NCBI GenBank assembly: GCA_020746875.1
Contig: JAGTJL010000027.1
Span: 62,001-126,000, forward strand
DNA from: Rhexocercosporidium sp. MPI-PUGE-AT-0058
Lineage: Eukaryota > Ascomycota > Leotiomycetes > Helotiales
Direction: 5' to 3'
DNA: 64,000 nt
This document shows positions 1 through 10,962 of the stretch, piece by piece. A program made the position numbers and the translations under genes. The notes beneath the pieces were generated by a model, which was not told where the DNA came from, searched no databases, and saw only the letters and a list, made by a program, of their open reading frames with translations. Within the stretch, counting starts at the first letter, position 1. The number at the start of each line of letters is the position of its first letter.

Positions 1-7
1 GGTGAAT

Positions 8-940
8 TCATAATACATCCATAGCCTCGACTGTCTCATCCTTCGGCACTGGGCTTATAACAGGCTCGGGAACGTCCTCCTTAACTTTTGCAACTTCAAC
101 TTCCACTTCCACTTCCACTTCCTGTTGCACTTCCTTGCTAGCCTCCCCTCCAACTTTCGCATGCTGACACTCCTGCTCGCACTGCATATAGACCTCCTTC
201 AAGCTTTTCAACTCAGCTAACAGTTCCGCGACCTGTCCTTTCAACCTCATATTTATCTCCTCTTGCACAGCAAGATCATCCTCCAGGGTATTCGTCTGTC
301 TTTTCTTCCTCGACCGGCACTTCTGTGCTGCCATCCTATTCCTCTCCAAAAATGCCGTCCGTCTTAAAGCTTCCTCTTCTTCCGTGCGCAATTTCCGTTT
401 TGTTTTGCGTCGTCGTGGCTGTTTTGGGTATACAACGAAGTTCGCTGCCGGGAGAAATGGCCCGTTGTTTCCAGCAACCGGGCCATAGATCTGCGGATTT
501 TCGAGTATCCCAACGCCATTTGCAGCCACGTTCGGCCTCGAGAGATACGAAGCGGCTTGTTCTAGTGCTGCGCTGCTTCCATCAAAGTATTCGCCACTTC
601 TCGCGGGAGGACAGTTGGAGGAAGTCGTGATATATTTCGAAGCGTTGATTAAGGGTTTTGCTGAAGAGCTGGTACCGGAGGAAGGAGAAGTTTCTCCAGA
701 CTCATCCAAATCTCTTGAGGGGAAGTCATCGAAGATTATATCCATCGGAGAATCGTCCGGGGAATCCAGATCCGCAGAAGTATCGAGGTCGTTCTTGCTC
801 GGTCGTGGTTGAATTACAGTTGCTTGTTTGAAAGCGCGAGCGAACACATCTTCTTCTGGCAAATCGCGCGGCACGGGAGTATCATCCAGATTGACGAAGG
901 CATAGAAAAGCTCCGTGGTGGGAGTTAACAATGGACCCAT
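8..940 (-). CDS. bZIP transcription factor, ATF/CREB type
   Basis: An intronless 310-aa reading frame encodes a nuclear DNA-binding regulator. The basic region (about residues 185-215) contains ERNRMAAQKCRSRKK, the Asn-x2-Ala-Ala-x2-Cys-Arg signature typical of Atf1/CREB-class bZIPs. It is followed by a heptad-rich zipper with leucines or hydrophobics (LEDDLAVQ, MRLKGQVAELLAEL, LKSL). The N-terminal 180 residues are acidic and Ser/Pro-rich, as in an activation region. Near the C terminus a run of Glu-Val repeats is encoded by a short CTTCCA-type microsatellite at about 93-120, so this stretch probably varies in length between strains. The family binds CRE-like TGACGTCA sites and in fungi often governs stress or development; which Atf1-like paralog this is cannot be told. 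The ATG at 938-940 is the first Met of the frame. The whole gene is inside the window. Confidence 0.85.
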   Translation of the reverse strand: MGPLLTPTTELFYAFVNLDDTPVPRDLPEEDVFARAFKQATVIQPRPSKNDLDTSADLDSPDDSPMDIIFDDFPSRDLDESGETSPSSGTSSSAKPLINASKYITTSSNCPPARSGEYFDGSSAALEQAASYLSRPNVAANGVGILENPQIYGPVAGNNGPFLPAANFVVYPKQPRRRKTKRKLRTEEEEALRRTAFLERNRMAAQKCRSRKKRQTNTLEDDLAVQEEINMRLKGQVAELLAELKSLKEVYMQCEQECQHAKVGGEASKEVQQEVEVEVEVEVAKVKEDVPEPVISPVPKDETVEAMDVL

Positions 941-1899
941 GCTTCTCTATACCTTTGTATCAGTCGGGCACCCAGAGATATGATGGAGGGCAGAGAGCGA
1001 AAGAAGGATGTGACAACAACAAAGTCGGCGGCATGGGAGGACAGTGACGACGACCTTGAGCACTAGGAAGGATAAGAAAAGAAAGATTAAGATAATGAAG
1101 GACAATGAGAACCCCACGATCCTCGTCTCACAGCCATAGCTGGGCTGCCGGGATTTGTCCAATTTACCCATAGCCTGTGGCGCAGGCATGTGCAAACAAA
1201 TCTGTGTCAAATCCAATGAAAGCGTTTGACAAAGGTGGACTAATTCCACAGCTGTCCCAGAACCGGCTTTAGCTTTGCGATCGAGGAAACCCTGATTGCC
1301 ATGTCTGTTGTAGTGGGATTTCAAAACAAGGATGGTAGCTTGCAATGACCATGGGAGCGGTAATGATAGGCGCCATGCTGACCCCGCCCAGCTTTCGAAC
1401 AGCCTGGACCGCGGATGTGGCCTCTGAAATGCGGGAGATGCACACATTTGACTTCGCGATCATCGTGGGGTGTGGCTAGTTTGCAGCTGATCCTATGGTA
1501 GGCTCGGAGCAAACACTCCCGTGCAGTTCTTGCCTTGAGGGATTTATCATGTGCTAATTGCTGACTGTGCAATAATTTGCAGTGATATCCACGACATTAT
1601 TGAGTAATTATGATTGATTCTATCTCCAGACAGAGACTTCAAATCGGCTTAACTCGAGTGTTCGAAATCCTTGGCACCCAAAACTTGACAATGCTCGTTG
1701 ATGCTTTGGGCTATTTCGCCAAATTCATGCATTCCAGGAGCCGGCAAAGATTCAATTTTTGGGTTTGCCGCCTCTCACTCTCTGGATGTACTTGACAACA
1801 AGGTGATATTGTGGCTGATATGTGTGGTTCATTGACGTCTTATAGAGTTCGGACTCCGAAGAGGGTTCAAGATAAGGTTTGCAGGGAGTCCAGCTGTCC
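941..1899. other. Upstream region of the bZIP gene
   Basis: This gap lies between the bZIP start and a miniature LTR-like element. Overlapping open frames on the minus strand (to 1572) have no recognisable composition or motif and I read them as chance. It presumably holds the bZIP promoter. I see no defined regulatory site I can support. Confidence 0.4.
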
Positions 1900-1904
1900 T
1901 CGTC

Positions 1905-2019
1905 TGTGAGTGGGTATGCCTAAAGAGCTATTGTGTGTATCTATCAAATTAAGAGAACTGGAACCCGGCCTCATTGGCCTGGTGGTATGCTTTTGCGTTC
2001 TAGCTTCACAGCTATTTCT
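1905..2019 (+). repeat. 5' terminal direct repeat of the TRIM-like element
   Basis: This 115-bp copy runs from TGTGAGTGGG to GCTATTTCT. Its partner lies 451 bp downstream with no mismatch seen. It is preceded directly by TCGTC. Confidence 0.9.
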
Positions 2020-2355
2020 GGTGACCGACGCAGGGAGAGGTTTTCCTCGCTTTAAAGCAAGAAACCTAAGTATGAATTCGAGAGATAGATATTTGCTTCT
2101 TTTTCAATTACTTCATGTCATACGTCGGCTAATATTCGGACGGCTGTCGGCTGGCAGATTCCGAGCTAAGGACCGTAACACGTACCAGCGGACTTGTACT
2201 AGCAGAAGAACCCGAGAAGGAGTTCGAATCTCTGAGGCCTCTGGTATCCCTAAATAAGACTCGTTGAGCGTTAGGTAGAAAGGAGAAGTGGTTAATCGGT
2301 GTTGTGATCTAGCAGAAGTATGGCCGCCGAGGGCGCCGGCTTATGTGAAGGGGCT

Positions 2356-2470
2356 TGTGAGTGGGTATGCCTAAAGAGCTATTGTGTGTATCTATCAAAT
2401 TAAGAGAACTGGAACCCGGCCTCATTGGCCTGGTGGTATGCTTTTGCGTTCTAGCTTCACAGCTATTTCT
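2356..2470 (+). repeat. 3' terminal direct repeat of the TRIM-like element
   Basis: This is the second identical 115-bp copy. It is followed directly by TCGTC and preceded by the purine-rich GAAGGGGCT. Confidence 0.9.
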
Positions 2471-2475
2471 TCGTC

Positions 2476-3614
2476 TAACTTAAACAAAAGGGGGTTTGTT
2501 TTCTTTGCCGGCCCGAGCTTTACCGGACAGAACAGAGTCGATAACACACATTCCCACTCTACGACGCAACCTCACGTGGATATGAAGCCTCGGAAATGTT
2601 TTCAGTCGAAAGATGCGACATCATTTGATCCTTTCCAATTCATTGATTCATTAACCGCCCCAAAACTTCTCTCAACAATCTTCCTCGACCAAACCTCCAT
2701 TCATTCCTTGAATCATGTCTACCTCCAACCTGCGAAAGAGGTTGTAGCCCACACACCTCACCCCGCAACCTAAAGTTACGTTTCCTCCAGTTTCACCAAT
2801 AAATGGGATGGGGCTCCCAGCCTGCTTTACTCATAATCGACGTCTACACTACACACTGGAAACCGGATCTACCCTGGACGTCGGCTCCAACCCCGCAGAC
2901 GCCGCGTCCCCGGAATCAATGCGACGACTACTAGCCGCAGCACGAGCATCCAAGCTCCCGGTGGTTTAGAGCTCGGTCTCATATACGCACCCAGACATGG
3001 CTGATGCAAGGCTCTTCTATAAAATAAAAATAAAAAGCCAAGTTTTGATGGTGTGGCAGAAGGGAGATGCTTGTGGCCTTCATGCGTACATGGAAGGGCT
3101 TCTTTTGGCACGAATTTAGCGAACGAGTTGCAAGTATTGGGGCTTGATACTGTATTACTGTGGTTATCTGTGGACTGAGTACTAGTGGGTGTGTGAGGGT
3201 ATCGACTTTGGATGCCATGCAGCATGAGTTTACACTGATGGTGAGTTACTCCTCTCCCCAAATTTCAACTTGTCTACACATGATTATTGTTGACTTTGAA
3301 AAATAGTTGGTAGGAGCAGCTTGTGGCGACAGTGCACCCTGGATGCAAGAGTCAAATTTGTTCGACTTAAATGCAAAATATGCAGATGTGGTAGAGGATA
3401 AGGAAACAGTGGGAAATCGAGAGCTGTGGTAGAAGATACTTCCATTAAGTCTTTTTAATTTATAGCCCATAGTATCGAGGCTTTTGCATGCATTAAGACC
3501 GACTTCTATTACGTTTGCCGCCTTCCCAGCTCGTGTGATGAGAACAAATGTCTTTTCTACCTTGTTTCCTTCTGCATCCCTGCCTAACCGCTTGTCTCCA
3601 ACAACTGGCCTTCC
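2476..3614. other. Gene-poor spacer
   Basis: Only short, unrelated open frames occur here on both strands. None shows a domain, a plausible splice series or biased composition. Nothing further is supported. Confidence 0.4.
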
Positions 3615-4338
3615 TCAATTGCCTGCCTTCTTTGTCGATAGACTCGATACTTGGGCCCATCTTGATTCTCCAAAGTATCAGAGGTGAAACAGATAAAGGC
3701 AGATACCTCCAAGTAGGATGTATGCCCATCCGTAACCCATGACAATGATCATTCGGTCGATCACATAGACGAATACAGCTACCAGTAAGCAACGGGTGGG
3801 ATTTGTCTGACGTTACTGTCGGCTTTTCCACAACTCAATTGAAACGAAGCATCTTCACACGAAACAGTGATTGAAACCCATGCAAGAATATAAATCATCA
3901 AGGTCATAGTCGTGTTCAAGATGGCTATGGAAGGGGCATACAGACTCTGCATGACCAAATAAACCCTGACAGTGACATTGAGAAGCTTCGTCAACTTTTA
4001 AAATAACTCAGCTAGAGTCGATATAGCAGAAAAGTATATCTTTGCTGGTAAATGACTATGATACTGGATTAGATCGAAATGTGAACAGCAGCATAGTCAT
4101 GTGATGTGGCTAATCAATCACCACCTGAAAGTCCAGCCACAGCGACGAGTCTAACAAAGGAGGCATTTCTCTCTTTCGTAGTAAACGCTGTATAAGGATT
4201 CGGATTTTCGGATGGCTTAACTGCCGAGTCAAGTTGTTTGTCCAACATTCCTCTATTCTCATTCTCGCTTGGCGCCACCTCACTACCTACGGTGCCCATG
4301 CTCTTGTCTTGGGTTTTCATATTGATTGACGACTTCAA
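3615..4338 (-). pseudogene. Remnant of an MFS (DHA1-type) drug/H+ antiporter
   Basis: Reading the minus strand, 4338 to about 4120 gives a DHA1-like N terminus (NPYTAFTTKERN...LVAVAGL). A credible intron then follows (GTGGTGATTG to ...ATCATAG). The next stretch, about 4075-3880, reads HLPAKIYFSAISTLAELF, stop, KLTKLLNVTVRVYLVMQ, which matches the first two membrane segments of this family except for the in-frame TAA. The text then breaks off, and at about 3790-3615 it resumes with VIDRMIIVMGYGWAYILLGG, the family's last membrane segment and C-terminal tail, again with a stop (TGA). The roughly 300 residues in between are missing. An intact member would be a 12-14 TM exporter of the plasma membrane. 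This one cannot make a transporter. Confidence 0.7.
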
Positions 4339-4923
4339 ATCCGTTGAGTCAATGCCGCGGTAGTATCTGACAACATAATGTAGCTTCTGTCAAATTGAAC
4401 ATCTTTCAGTGGATCTGAATCTCGCGTGATCAAAACATAAAGAATTTTCTTAGGACAACTTGCACATCACGCAACATTCAGCACAAGACCAGGCACGACA
4501 AAAATTCGGAAAGCTTACAAACTGCGGCATGATACGGAAAATATAGGTAGGGTATATCGCGATAATCAACCGAGAACGCTCCAGTACTGACAGAAATGTG
4601 TCAGGCTCAGGCTGTCAGGGTACAGAAGAACCACATCTAACCGCATTTTCAGACCCATGCCATTTTTGCTCCACAACACGCTCCTTAACCTCCAATTGAT
4701 ATCTGCTCCGTAATCGAGCTCCTTGGCAACCCCCACCCAAGATCCCACAACCGAGCATTCGGTATCTGAAAATCAAAACATTTTCTTTGGCTAGACTTGG
4801 ACCCCTAGATTTAGAGCCCAGTTAAAGAGGATTCAGTTGAGCGGATCTCATCGTCTCGAACGACCCAGTTTGATCTATTAACTTCTGCTTGTCTAGCAGA
4901 TTTTCTTGCCAAGTCCAAAAATC

Positions 4924-6601
4924 ATGTCTAACATCCAGTCCACTTTCAAGAAAAGGGGAGTTGACTCACTAGACGTCGAAAAGCATGCAAGTTCTGATGC
5001 TGTCGATACTCCCAAGTCGGACACGCAATCTGTTCGGAGAAAGCTATCATGGCAGACAAAATTAATTGCATTGGGTGTCGAGGAGCGTGGGATCCTGCCC
5101 GTTCCTGTCCAGGAGAGGACAAGTGATCGTTTCGTCAACATTTTCTCCATATGGTTTACCATGAGTATTAATCCACTAGCGTGCGTATTTAATTACCCAC
5201 GCCATGTGTTTTGCTAACGAAAATCTTGAAGCGTGGTTACTGGAATCCTCGGGACGCTCATTTTTGGTCTCAGTCTTAAAGATGCATCTCTTATCACGAT
5301 ATTCTTTGGCATCTTCTGCTCTCTTCCTGTTGCATATCTTTCAACACTTGGACCAAAAACTGGCCTTCGGCAGTTGATACAAGCACGTTACAGCTTTGGG
5401 TCAGTCGCAAATCCTTTGAAGATAAACATATCCGGAATATACTGATAATCATGTAGACTTTACGGTGCCTCACTGCTGGTCATTCTGAATTTGGCTACCA
5501 TTTCTGGATTTGTAATTATATGTTCTGTTATTGGCGGCACAACACTTGCAGCTGTCAACCCAGGGACCATCAGTGTTGGAGTAAGCATTGGAGTACTCTC
5601 AATCGTTGCGCTCTTCGTTTCTTTCTGTGGGATGAAAGTCCTCCATCATTATGAACGATATGCATGGATCCCCGCTCTCATTGCTATGATAATCGCTACA
5701 GGCTGTGGAGGCAAAACTTTGACTAAACAAGCGGAGGTCCCGCCAGCTTCCGCTGCTACCATTGTGTCATTTGGAGGCGTCATTGCAGGATACCTCATTC
5801 CATGGGGAGCACTTTCATCAGATTTTTCAATATACATTCGGCCTAATGCTCCATCGTGAGTACATCTGCCCAGATGCTTTTCTTCCTGCGCTAACAACCC
5901 ATAGTAAGCGTATCTTTGCCTACACATATTTCGGCCTACTCATCCCCACCGTGATCCTCATCGTTCTAGGCGCAGCAATTGGAGGAGCAGTTCCCAGCAA
6001 CCCTAAATGGGCACAAGCATACGAAGACTACTCAGTCGGTGGCGTTCTAGCATCCATGCTCACCAGCGCCGGTGGCTTTGGAAAGTTCGTCGCCGTCATC
6101 ATCGCATTTTCAGTCCTCGGCAACATGGCAGCATCCCTCTACAGCTTGTCCTTGAACTACCAGATCCTCCATCCTCTCCTCTTACGAGTCCCGAGACCTC
6201 TCTTTGCAGTCTTTACAGTTGCAATCACGATTCCTCTATCGATCAAAGCCGCCTCATCTTTCTTCGCGGCGCTAGAAAACTTCATTTATCTAATCGCCTA
6301 TTGGAGTGCCGCTTTCACAGCGATTGTCATTACGGAACACGTTGTTTTCCGCAAACAGGACTGCGGCACTTATGATCATGCTATTTGGAACGTTCGCAAA
6401 GAACTCCCGACTGGACTCGCGGCCCTGGGTGCTGCTATTCTCTCGTTCAGCCTTGTCATTCCTTGCATGTCACAAGTCTGGTATACGGGGCCACTTGCGG
6501 CAACTACTGGTGATATTGGATTCGAGGTTGCGTTGGTGCTTAGTTCGATTTTGTATGTGCCGATGAGGATGTTGGAGATTAAGATAAGGGGGAGGCTTTG
6601 A
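4924..6601 (+). CDS. NCS1 purine/cytosine-type permease (Fcy2-like)
   Basis: The product is a plasma-membrane symporter of nucleobases such as cytosine, adenine or hypoxanthine, or a related compound. Four exons fit: 4924-5180, 5232-5399, 5457-5855 and 5905-6601. Their sum is 1521 nt, or 506 aa. All introns are 49-57 nt with GT...AG ends. A soluble N terminus of about 70 residues (GVEERGILPVPVQERTSDRF) leads into family-like segments: NPLAVVTGILGTLIFGLSL, the GLRQLIQARYSFG loop, and a run of helices with PWGALSSDFSIYI and LGNMAASLYSLSLNYQ. A late pair of helices ends at IRGRL. The length is usual for fungal Fcy2-type members. The ATG at 4924 is the first Met of the coding frame. The neighbouring MFS remnant is unrelated by sequence. 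The exact substrate cannot be read from the protein. Confidence 0.9.
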
Positions 6602-9600
6602 AGCTGCTCTGGGTTGGTAGGGAGAGCAATGAGCAGATTGAATCATTTTTAAGCATAGCAGAGAATTATGACACGGCATTATTGATATGAATAGTATTAA
6701 TAATAACCTTCTATACAATCCACCTAACATCCGCAGTTATTTGTGCCAATATTGTCAAACTTCCTAGAGATGAAGCGAAAAGAGGGATGAATCGGGGGCT
6801 CGGTTAATGCTGGATTTGGTGAGTCCTCCCACATGAACACAAGTAAATTTTATCACAAGATCACATTACAATGCTGAACTGTTTATTTATTAGTAGAATG
6901 ATTCTTCTAATTTGAGATGTGTTAATCCTAAGTATGGGATTTTGCTGCATATACTAGTACGACTTGGTGGAGATGATGCCCCACGACGCTGTACAAGTCA
7001 TTAAGCGAACTAGGGCAGTGAGCATCAATGCGAGCTAGAAGTTCAGAGTATGCTGCCTATGATATATTACACGTGTACTACAAATTACATGCCTGCACTC
7101 CAAAGCCAGCCACTCAACCCATATGTTACTCTGTCATCAAAAGCTCATGAGAGCCCCTGAAGGTAAGAGAGCCCCTTGTTCCTCTCTCTTTGCCTTCACC
7201 TTACCTTACACCCGTTGTGTGGAGCTAATCAAATTCCTAGGACTCCCTGCAAATCGGGATAGTACGGGCATACAGTGGTAGAATCCAGCCCCGCTGCACT
7301 GTAGGAATGCTCAGCGACCTACTCGCGTGGTAATCATGAAGTTCTAGTTATCCTCTGCTTTTTCGTTATGTCATTAATATTCTCGTGTTTTGGTTCACTA
7401 CGGGAATTCTTCCGACACCAAGATAAAATAATCGCCGACGCAATTCCGGCTCTTCACCTCCATGTGCTCCTCCTCCTCTCTTCCGGTCTACCACGCTCGC
7501 GCTTGATTCGATTTCGAGATGCTGAAAGCCAGTCACATCTCATCGCGTCGGATACCAGGTTATCTTTGGCTTTATCATGGCGTTCTTCTCACCTTGCCAT
7601 CTGCCAGATGCCAGTTGGGTGGAGGTAGAAGATGCATCTGCTACGAGGATAAAGAGAGCAATCTCAGCAGATTTGATGATGGATGGCTTGTATGAGTGTT
7701 GCTTTCGTCTGGGCAACATCACTCTATAGTGGTAGACAAGAGAAGAGGTTGGAGGTGGTTGTAACATTGTGGAAAGCAAGTCAATATGGTGACTCAGAGA
7801 GGGAGAAACTTGATGACCATTGGAGCAAGAATTACTAAGCGGTAAGCTTGAGATTGTGGAGAGGAGTGAACTGATTACATCGCAGTGTTATAATTTATTG
7901 AAGATAGGAGGATTATGGAAGCACATGCAGCGGGTCTGTACATTACATGGCAATGTCTGGGATGGCAATACTTCCCGCTTGAAATGTATTTATTTCTGGA
8001 TCAATACAGTACCACATGCCTGAACTCTCAAGCGACTTCCTTGCTGTCCTTAATAAAATTTGGTTTCTATAATAAACTCGTGGAACGTTTACTAAAACCC
8101 TTGAAGACATTCCTAGGCCAAGGCATTTCTAGCCATATCCATAGCCTGGCTTAATAAATTCAGACGATGTACAGAGACAGCCTAGACAGAATTTTCTGTA
8201 ATGCCGCTTCTGCCTCCACCAAGATCTATAATCACTCCTTGTTTGAGCCGTTTCTAGTGAGGTATATAGGGGGTGGCTTGGTATCAGTGAACATCTTCCT
8301 ATACACCAGGGATAGCCCATCGACCACGAACCCAAGAGCTGCCACATACAAGATAAATCCTCCTGAGGACTTCGAGAGAGGTAGGTTTTTGGGAAGAGAA
8401 ATAGGCGGGCGCGATTGAAGGGGTTGCGCATGATGTCTAGCTGACGGGGGTAATCACCGGAGACAACTCGAGTAGTAGGGGGAGATCGTGTTTTGGAGGA
8501 GCGTTGGCTGGTGTTACGTGACAGTGTGACTGAATGCAGAATTGGCTTGAAAGAAGCGCAAACTAGATTCTCGATTGTGATTAGGTCTTGATTTTGAATA
8601 TTTGTATCAAGGAAGAAGTTTCCAATTGCTGAGGTGTGACGTGCTCCTGCGTATGTGCGCGAGTTAGAAATAACTCTTAGCCAGACCTAGCTAGCACTAG
8701 TATCCAGTCATACCTAAGCACAATCGGAACGGCCGCCAAACTTGCAATTCACGCTTAAGAAATCACTCATGAATTCGAAAGTACATAGGTTGGTACTCGC
8801 TTTCTTCGCGGATCTGAACCTCCCCGGGATCTAAGTCCTGGGGTGTTTTTAGTGCTATTGACCTTGTAAACATGCGCACGGTAGGCTGAAGGATCGAGTG
8901 TAGTGTTGTAGTCTTGCGAAAATGGATACTGCTGAAGAGATGGAAATAAAAGAGCGAGGTGGAAGACAAGGTGAAGTTCTGATACGCCTCCAAAGTGCCG
9001 CCTGGCTCGTGAATGAATACTTTTTTATAACCTTTATAACTAGCCTTAAATTAGTAAATTCGTTATTATATAATATCACTCGAGTCGCAATAAGTAAAAC
9101 CCCTTAAACGCCAATAGTTATTTTATTAATTATAGCTGAGTACTAAGAATGCCTGCCTGAAGAAGAACAAAGGCTAGCTTTTAAGCGAGGCGCTTATGCC
9201 TGGAAAGTTAATTAACAACTACTGAATTCAAAACTCTACTAATCCTGCGCCTCCCCTCTCGCTCTTAATTCATATGACCCAATTCTAATCATGAAGAGCC
9301 ATTTTAAAAGGTAAATTAGTTGAGTGGATCTTGCGACCCAAAAGCAAAATCCGTGAGGTGGCCTAGGAAGCGGTGTTGCGCAAGCATTCTGTCGTTCTTG
9401 GTGTGAGGCGGGCTTGGGCTCTGGGCCGCGTTGCCAAGGCCAGCTCACTCCACAAGATCCTGAGGAGACCCACTCAGCCATGTTTCTGGCACAACATGCC
9501 CTCGGATTGAACCTTTGGCAGAAGGTCGTGAACGACCCCGCATAGCAATGCAGTCAACGTGGGGACGACGGGTATCCTCACCAGGTGAGGCGTTTAGAGT

Positions 9601-9788
9601 CAGCATACTACAAGTAATAGGCTCTAATCCCCCCGATATGAAGCTGCCTCCTGCTCTACTCTGGTATAGCTACGGTGGTGACATTCACAAAAGCATTCAT
9701 AGAGAGAGGTAGTTTGCGTGTATGCAGTTCAATTCCTTGTGGAATCGATACAACTCATACTGCCAACAATGGACGTGCATTTCTAGGT
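6602..9788. other. 3.2-kb gene-poor region with an AT-rich patch
   Basis: I find no gene here. Open frames are short and lack domains or consistent splicing. Around 9010-9240 the sequence becomes strongly AT-rich (ATTATATAATATC, TTTTATTAATTATAG), which in such fungi often marks decayed, RIP-mutated repeat DNA. No terminal repeats could be recognised. Confidence 0.4.
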
Positions 9789-10349
9789 CTACTTGGATAA
9801 TTTCTCCACATGCCTTGCGGTCATCTCCTGTATGGATTTCATGACTTCGTTAAATTCATGTGGTTCCAGAACTTCCTTTAGTTCTTCGTTGCTAAGCCCC
9901 TTCTAAATTAAATTAGTGAAAACCCTAATCTCGATGTGATATAACTTACTGCCTCTGGCCGATCAGCGGGGTTAAACTGATAGTTTGTGTCAAACTCCTT
10001 CTGGATATACCAATGTAACGGGGTCGGGTCATCCAACCTTCCAATAATTTAGCAGCTGTAAAGACAGGAGGGTATCTAATACAAACAGTTTCTTCCCATC
10101 CCAATGAAGTTTCACAAGAGTGAACGAAGCGTCCACAGGACCGTTGTCAATCAGTAGAACACACCTGGGGTTTATCCAGCCGCCGAAAGTACTAAGTCGG
10201 TCTTCGTCTGGGGGATCTTCATTGAAGTCCCGATTCCAGACTTTTCGACAAGCAGCATTTGCCATAAGCGGAATTTTCTCGACATGTGATCCAGGCATTT
10301 TCTCAGTTTTGCACATAACCAAAATACGTGTGGCCATTTGTGCGCTCAT
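9789..10349 (-). CDS. Uncharacterised small protein, three exons
   Basis: I do not recognise this gene. A consistent model joins exons 10083-10349, 9950-10000 and 9902-9789 (minus strand): 432 nt, 143 aa. The second intron (GTAAGTTATA to CACTAATTTAATTTAG) has textbook fungal ends. The first (10001-10082) is less certain, and a shorter variant leads to a stop. Exon 1 is mixed in composition (MATRILVMCKTEKMPG...FGGWINPRCVLLIDNG). The last exon looks helical and acidic (GLSNEELKEVLEPHEFNEV). There is no signal peptide or membrane segment. It lies 134 bp from a MITE-like element. Confidence 0.5.
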
Positions 10350-10483
10350 CGTCGGTGTTGATGTGCCAAAGAGAGGGTGAATACTATAAAAATAAACACG
10401 AGAAGAATACGTTGGTTTCGTGGATTAAGAAACCTTCCCGTTAACCCCTTGCTAGTGGTGCCAAGTCTTTCTCTATACACGCA

Positions 10484-10732
10484 CTCTAGGGGGCGGAATT
10501 AAGTTGCCGATTTCGACAGGCGAGAACGTCCAACTTAGCCTTTTTGACCTATTATTTATCGGGGCCAAACTTATCAATTTTATTGAAAACAACTTGCGCG
10601 GGTAGAGAAATACTTCTTGCAGTGTTCGAGAGATTTTTCTTATTAAGTTATCTTCTTGTTGTGGCTCAATCTTGCGATAATCGCAGCACTGCGCATCTGC
10701 GAAAATCGGCAACTTAATTCCGCCCCCCAGAG
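10484..10732. mobile_element. MITE-like element, 249 bp
   Basis: Inverted repeats of 30 bp, with one mismatch, bound this block: 10484-10513 and 10703-10732, sharing GGCGGAATTAAGTTGCCG. The outer bases are CTCT and AGAG. The interior (190 bp) has no coding potential. Flanks ACGCA on the left and ACGGA on the right could be a worn 5-bp target duplication, but this is weak; no TA duplication is present. Such short, non-coding, inverted-repeat elements are moved by transposases made elsewhere. Which superfamily is unclear. Confidence 0.7.
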
Positions 10733-10779
10733 ACGGAGTCAGACTCCTTCCTCCTGCCGCCCTCCGCCAATGACAGGTC

Positions 10780-10962
10780 TTAAACTGATGGAGAAGGTGT
10801 TCCATAGACGCACTTAGGACATTCGCCTGCCTCGCGATCGATGCGTCGGGTGTAGTTAGGACACGCCGTCCCCTTGGCGTCGCCTTCCTCCGGGCACACC
10901 GCCATGCCTGCAAAGACTGTATGGCCACATTGGCTATATTCTTTGAAGGTACCGTGACACAT
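10780..10962 (-). CDS. Small Cys/His-rich protein, possible zinc binder
   Basis: This 60-aa frame begins MCHGTFKEYSQCGHTVFAG. It contains spaced cysteines and a Cys-Gly-His (CGH at about residues 12-14), then C (23), C (34), and the pair C-x2-C (48, 51) in ECPKCVYG. Short fungal proteins that start with a variant of this C-H-G-T...CGH pattern are common and usually unannotated; zinc binding is plausible from ligand spacing but not shown. The stop is 47 bp from the MITE-like element. No intron is needed. Confidence 0.55.
   Translation of the reverse strand: MCHGTFKEYSQCGHTVFAGMAVCPEEGDAKGTACPNYTRRIDREAGECPKCVYGTPSPSV

Larger units (their letters stand above)
1905..2470. mobile_element. TRIM-like miniature LTR element, non-coding
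   Basis: Two direct repeats of 115 bp (1905-2019 and 2356-2470) are identical by eye and flank a 336-bp interior. The first 5 bp outside on each side match: TCGTC at 1900-1904 and again at 2471-2475, as expected of a retroelement target duplication. The repeats begin TG but end TTTCT rather than CA. TGGTGACCGACG at 2019-2030 sits exactly at the 5' repeat boundary, where a tRNA primer-binding site (TGG...) belongs. GAAGGGG at 2347-2353 sits 2 nt before the 3' repeat, like a polypurine tract. No ORF of a gag or pol protein fits inside. Terminal-repeat retrotransposons in miniature are built this way. The strand of transcription would be plus if these sites are right. Identical repeats point to a recent insertion. 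Confidence 0.72.

Noticed and set aside
2200..2260. TTCGAATC inside the TRIM-like element resembles a tRNA B box
   Set aside because: No matching acceptor stem, D arm or A box at the right distance; a SINE reading also does not explain the terminal direct repeats.
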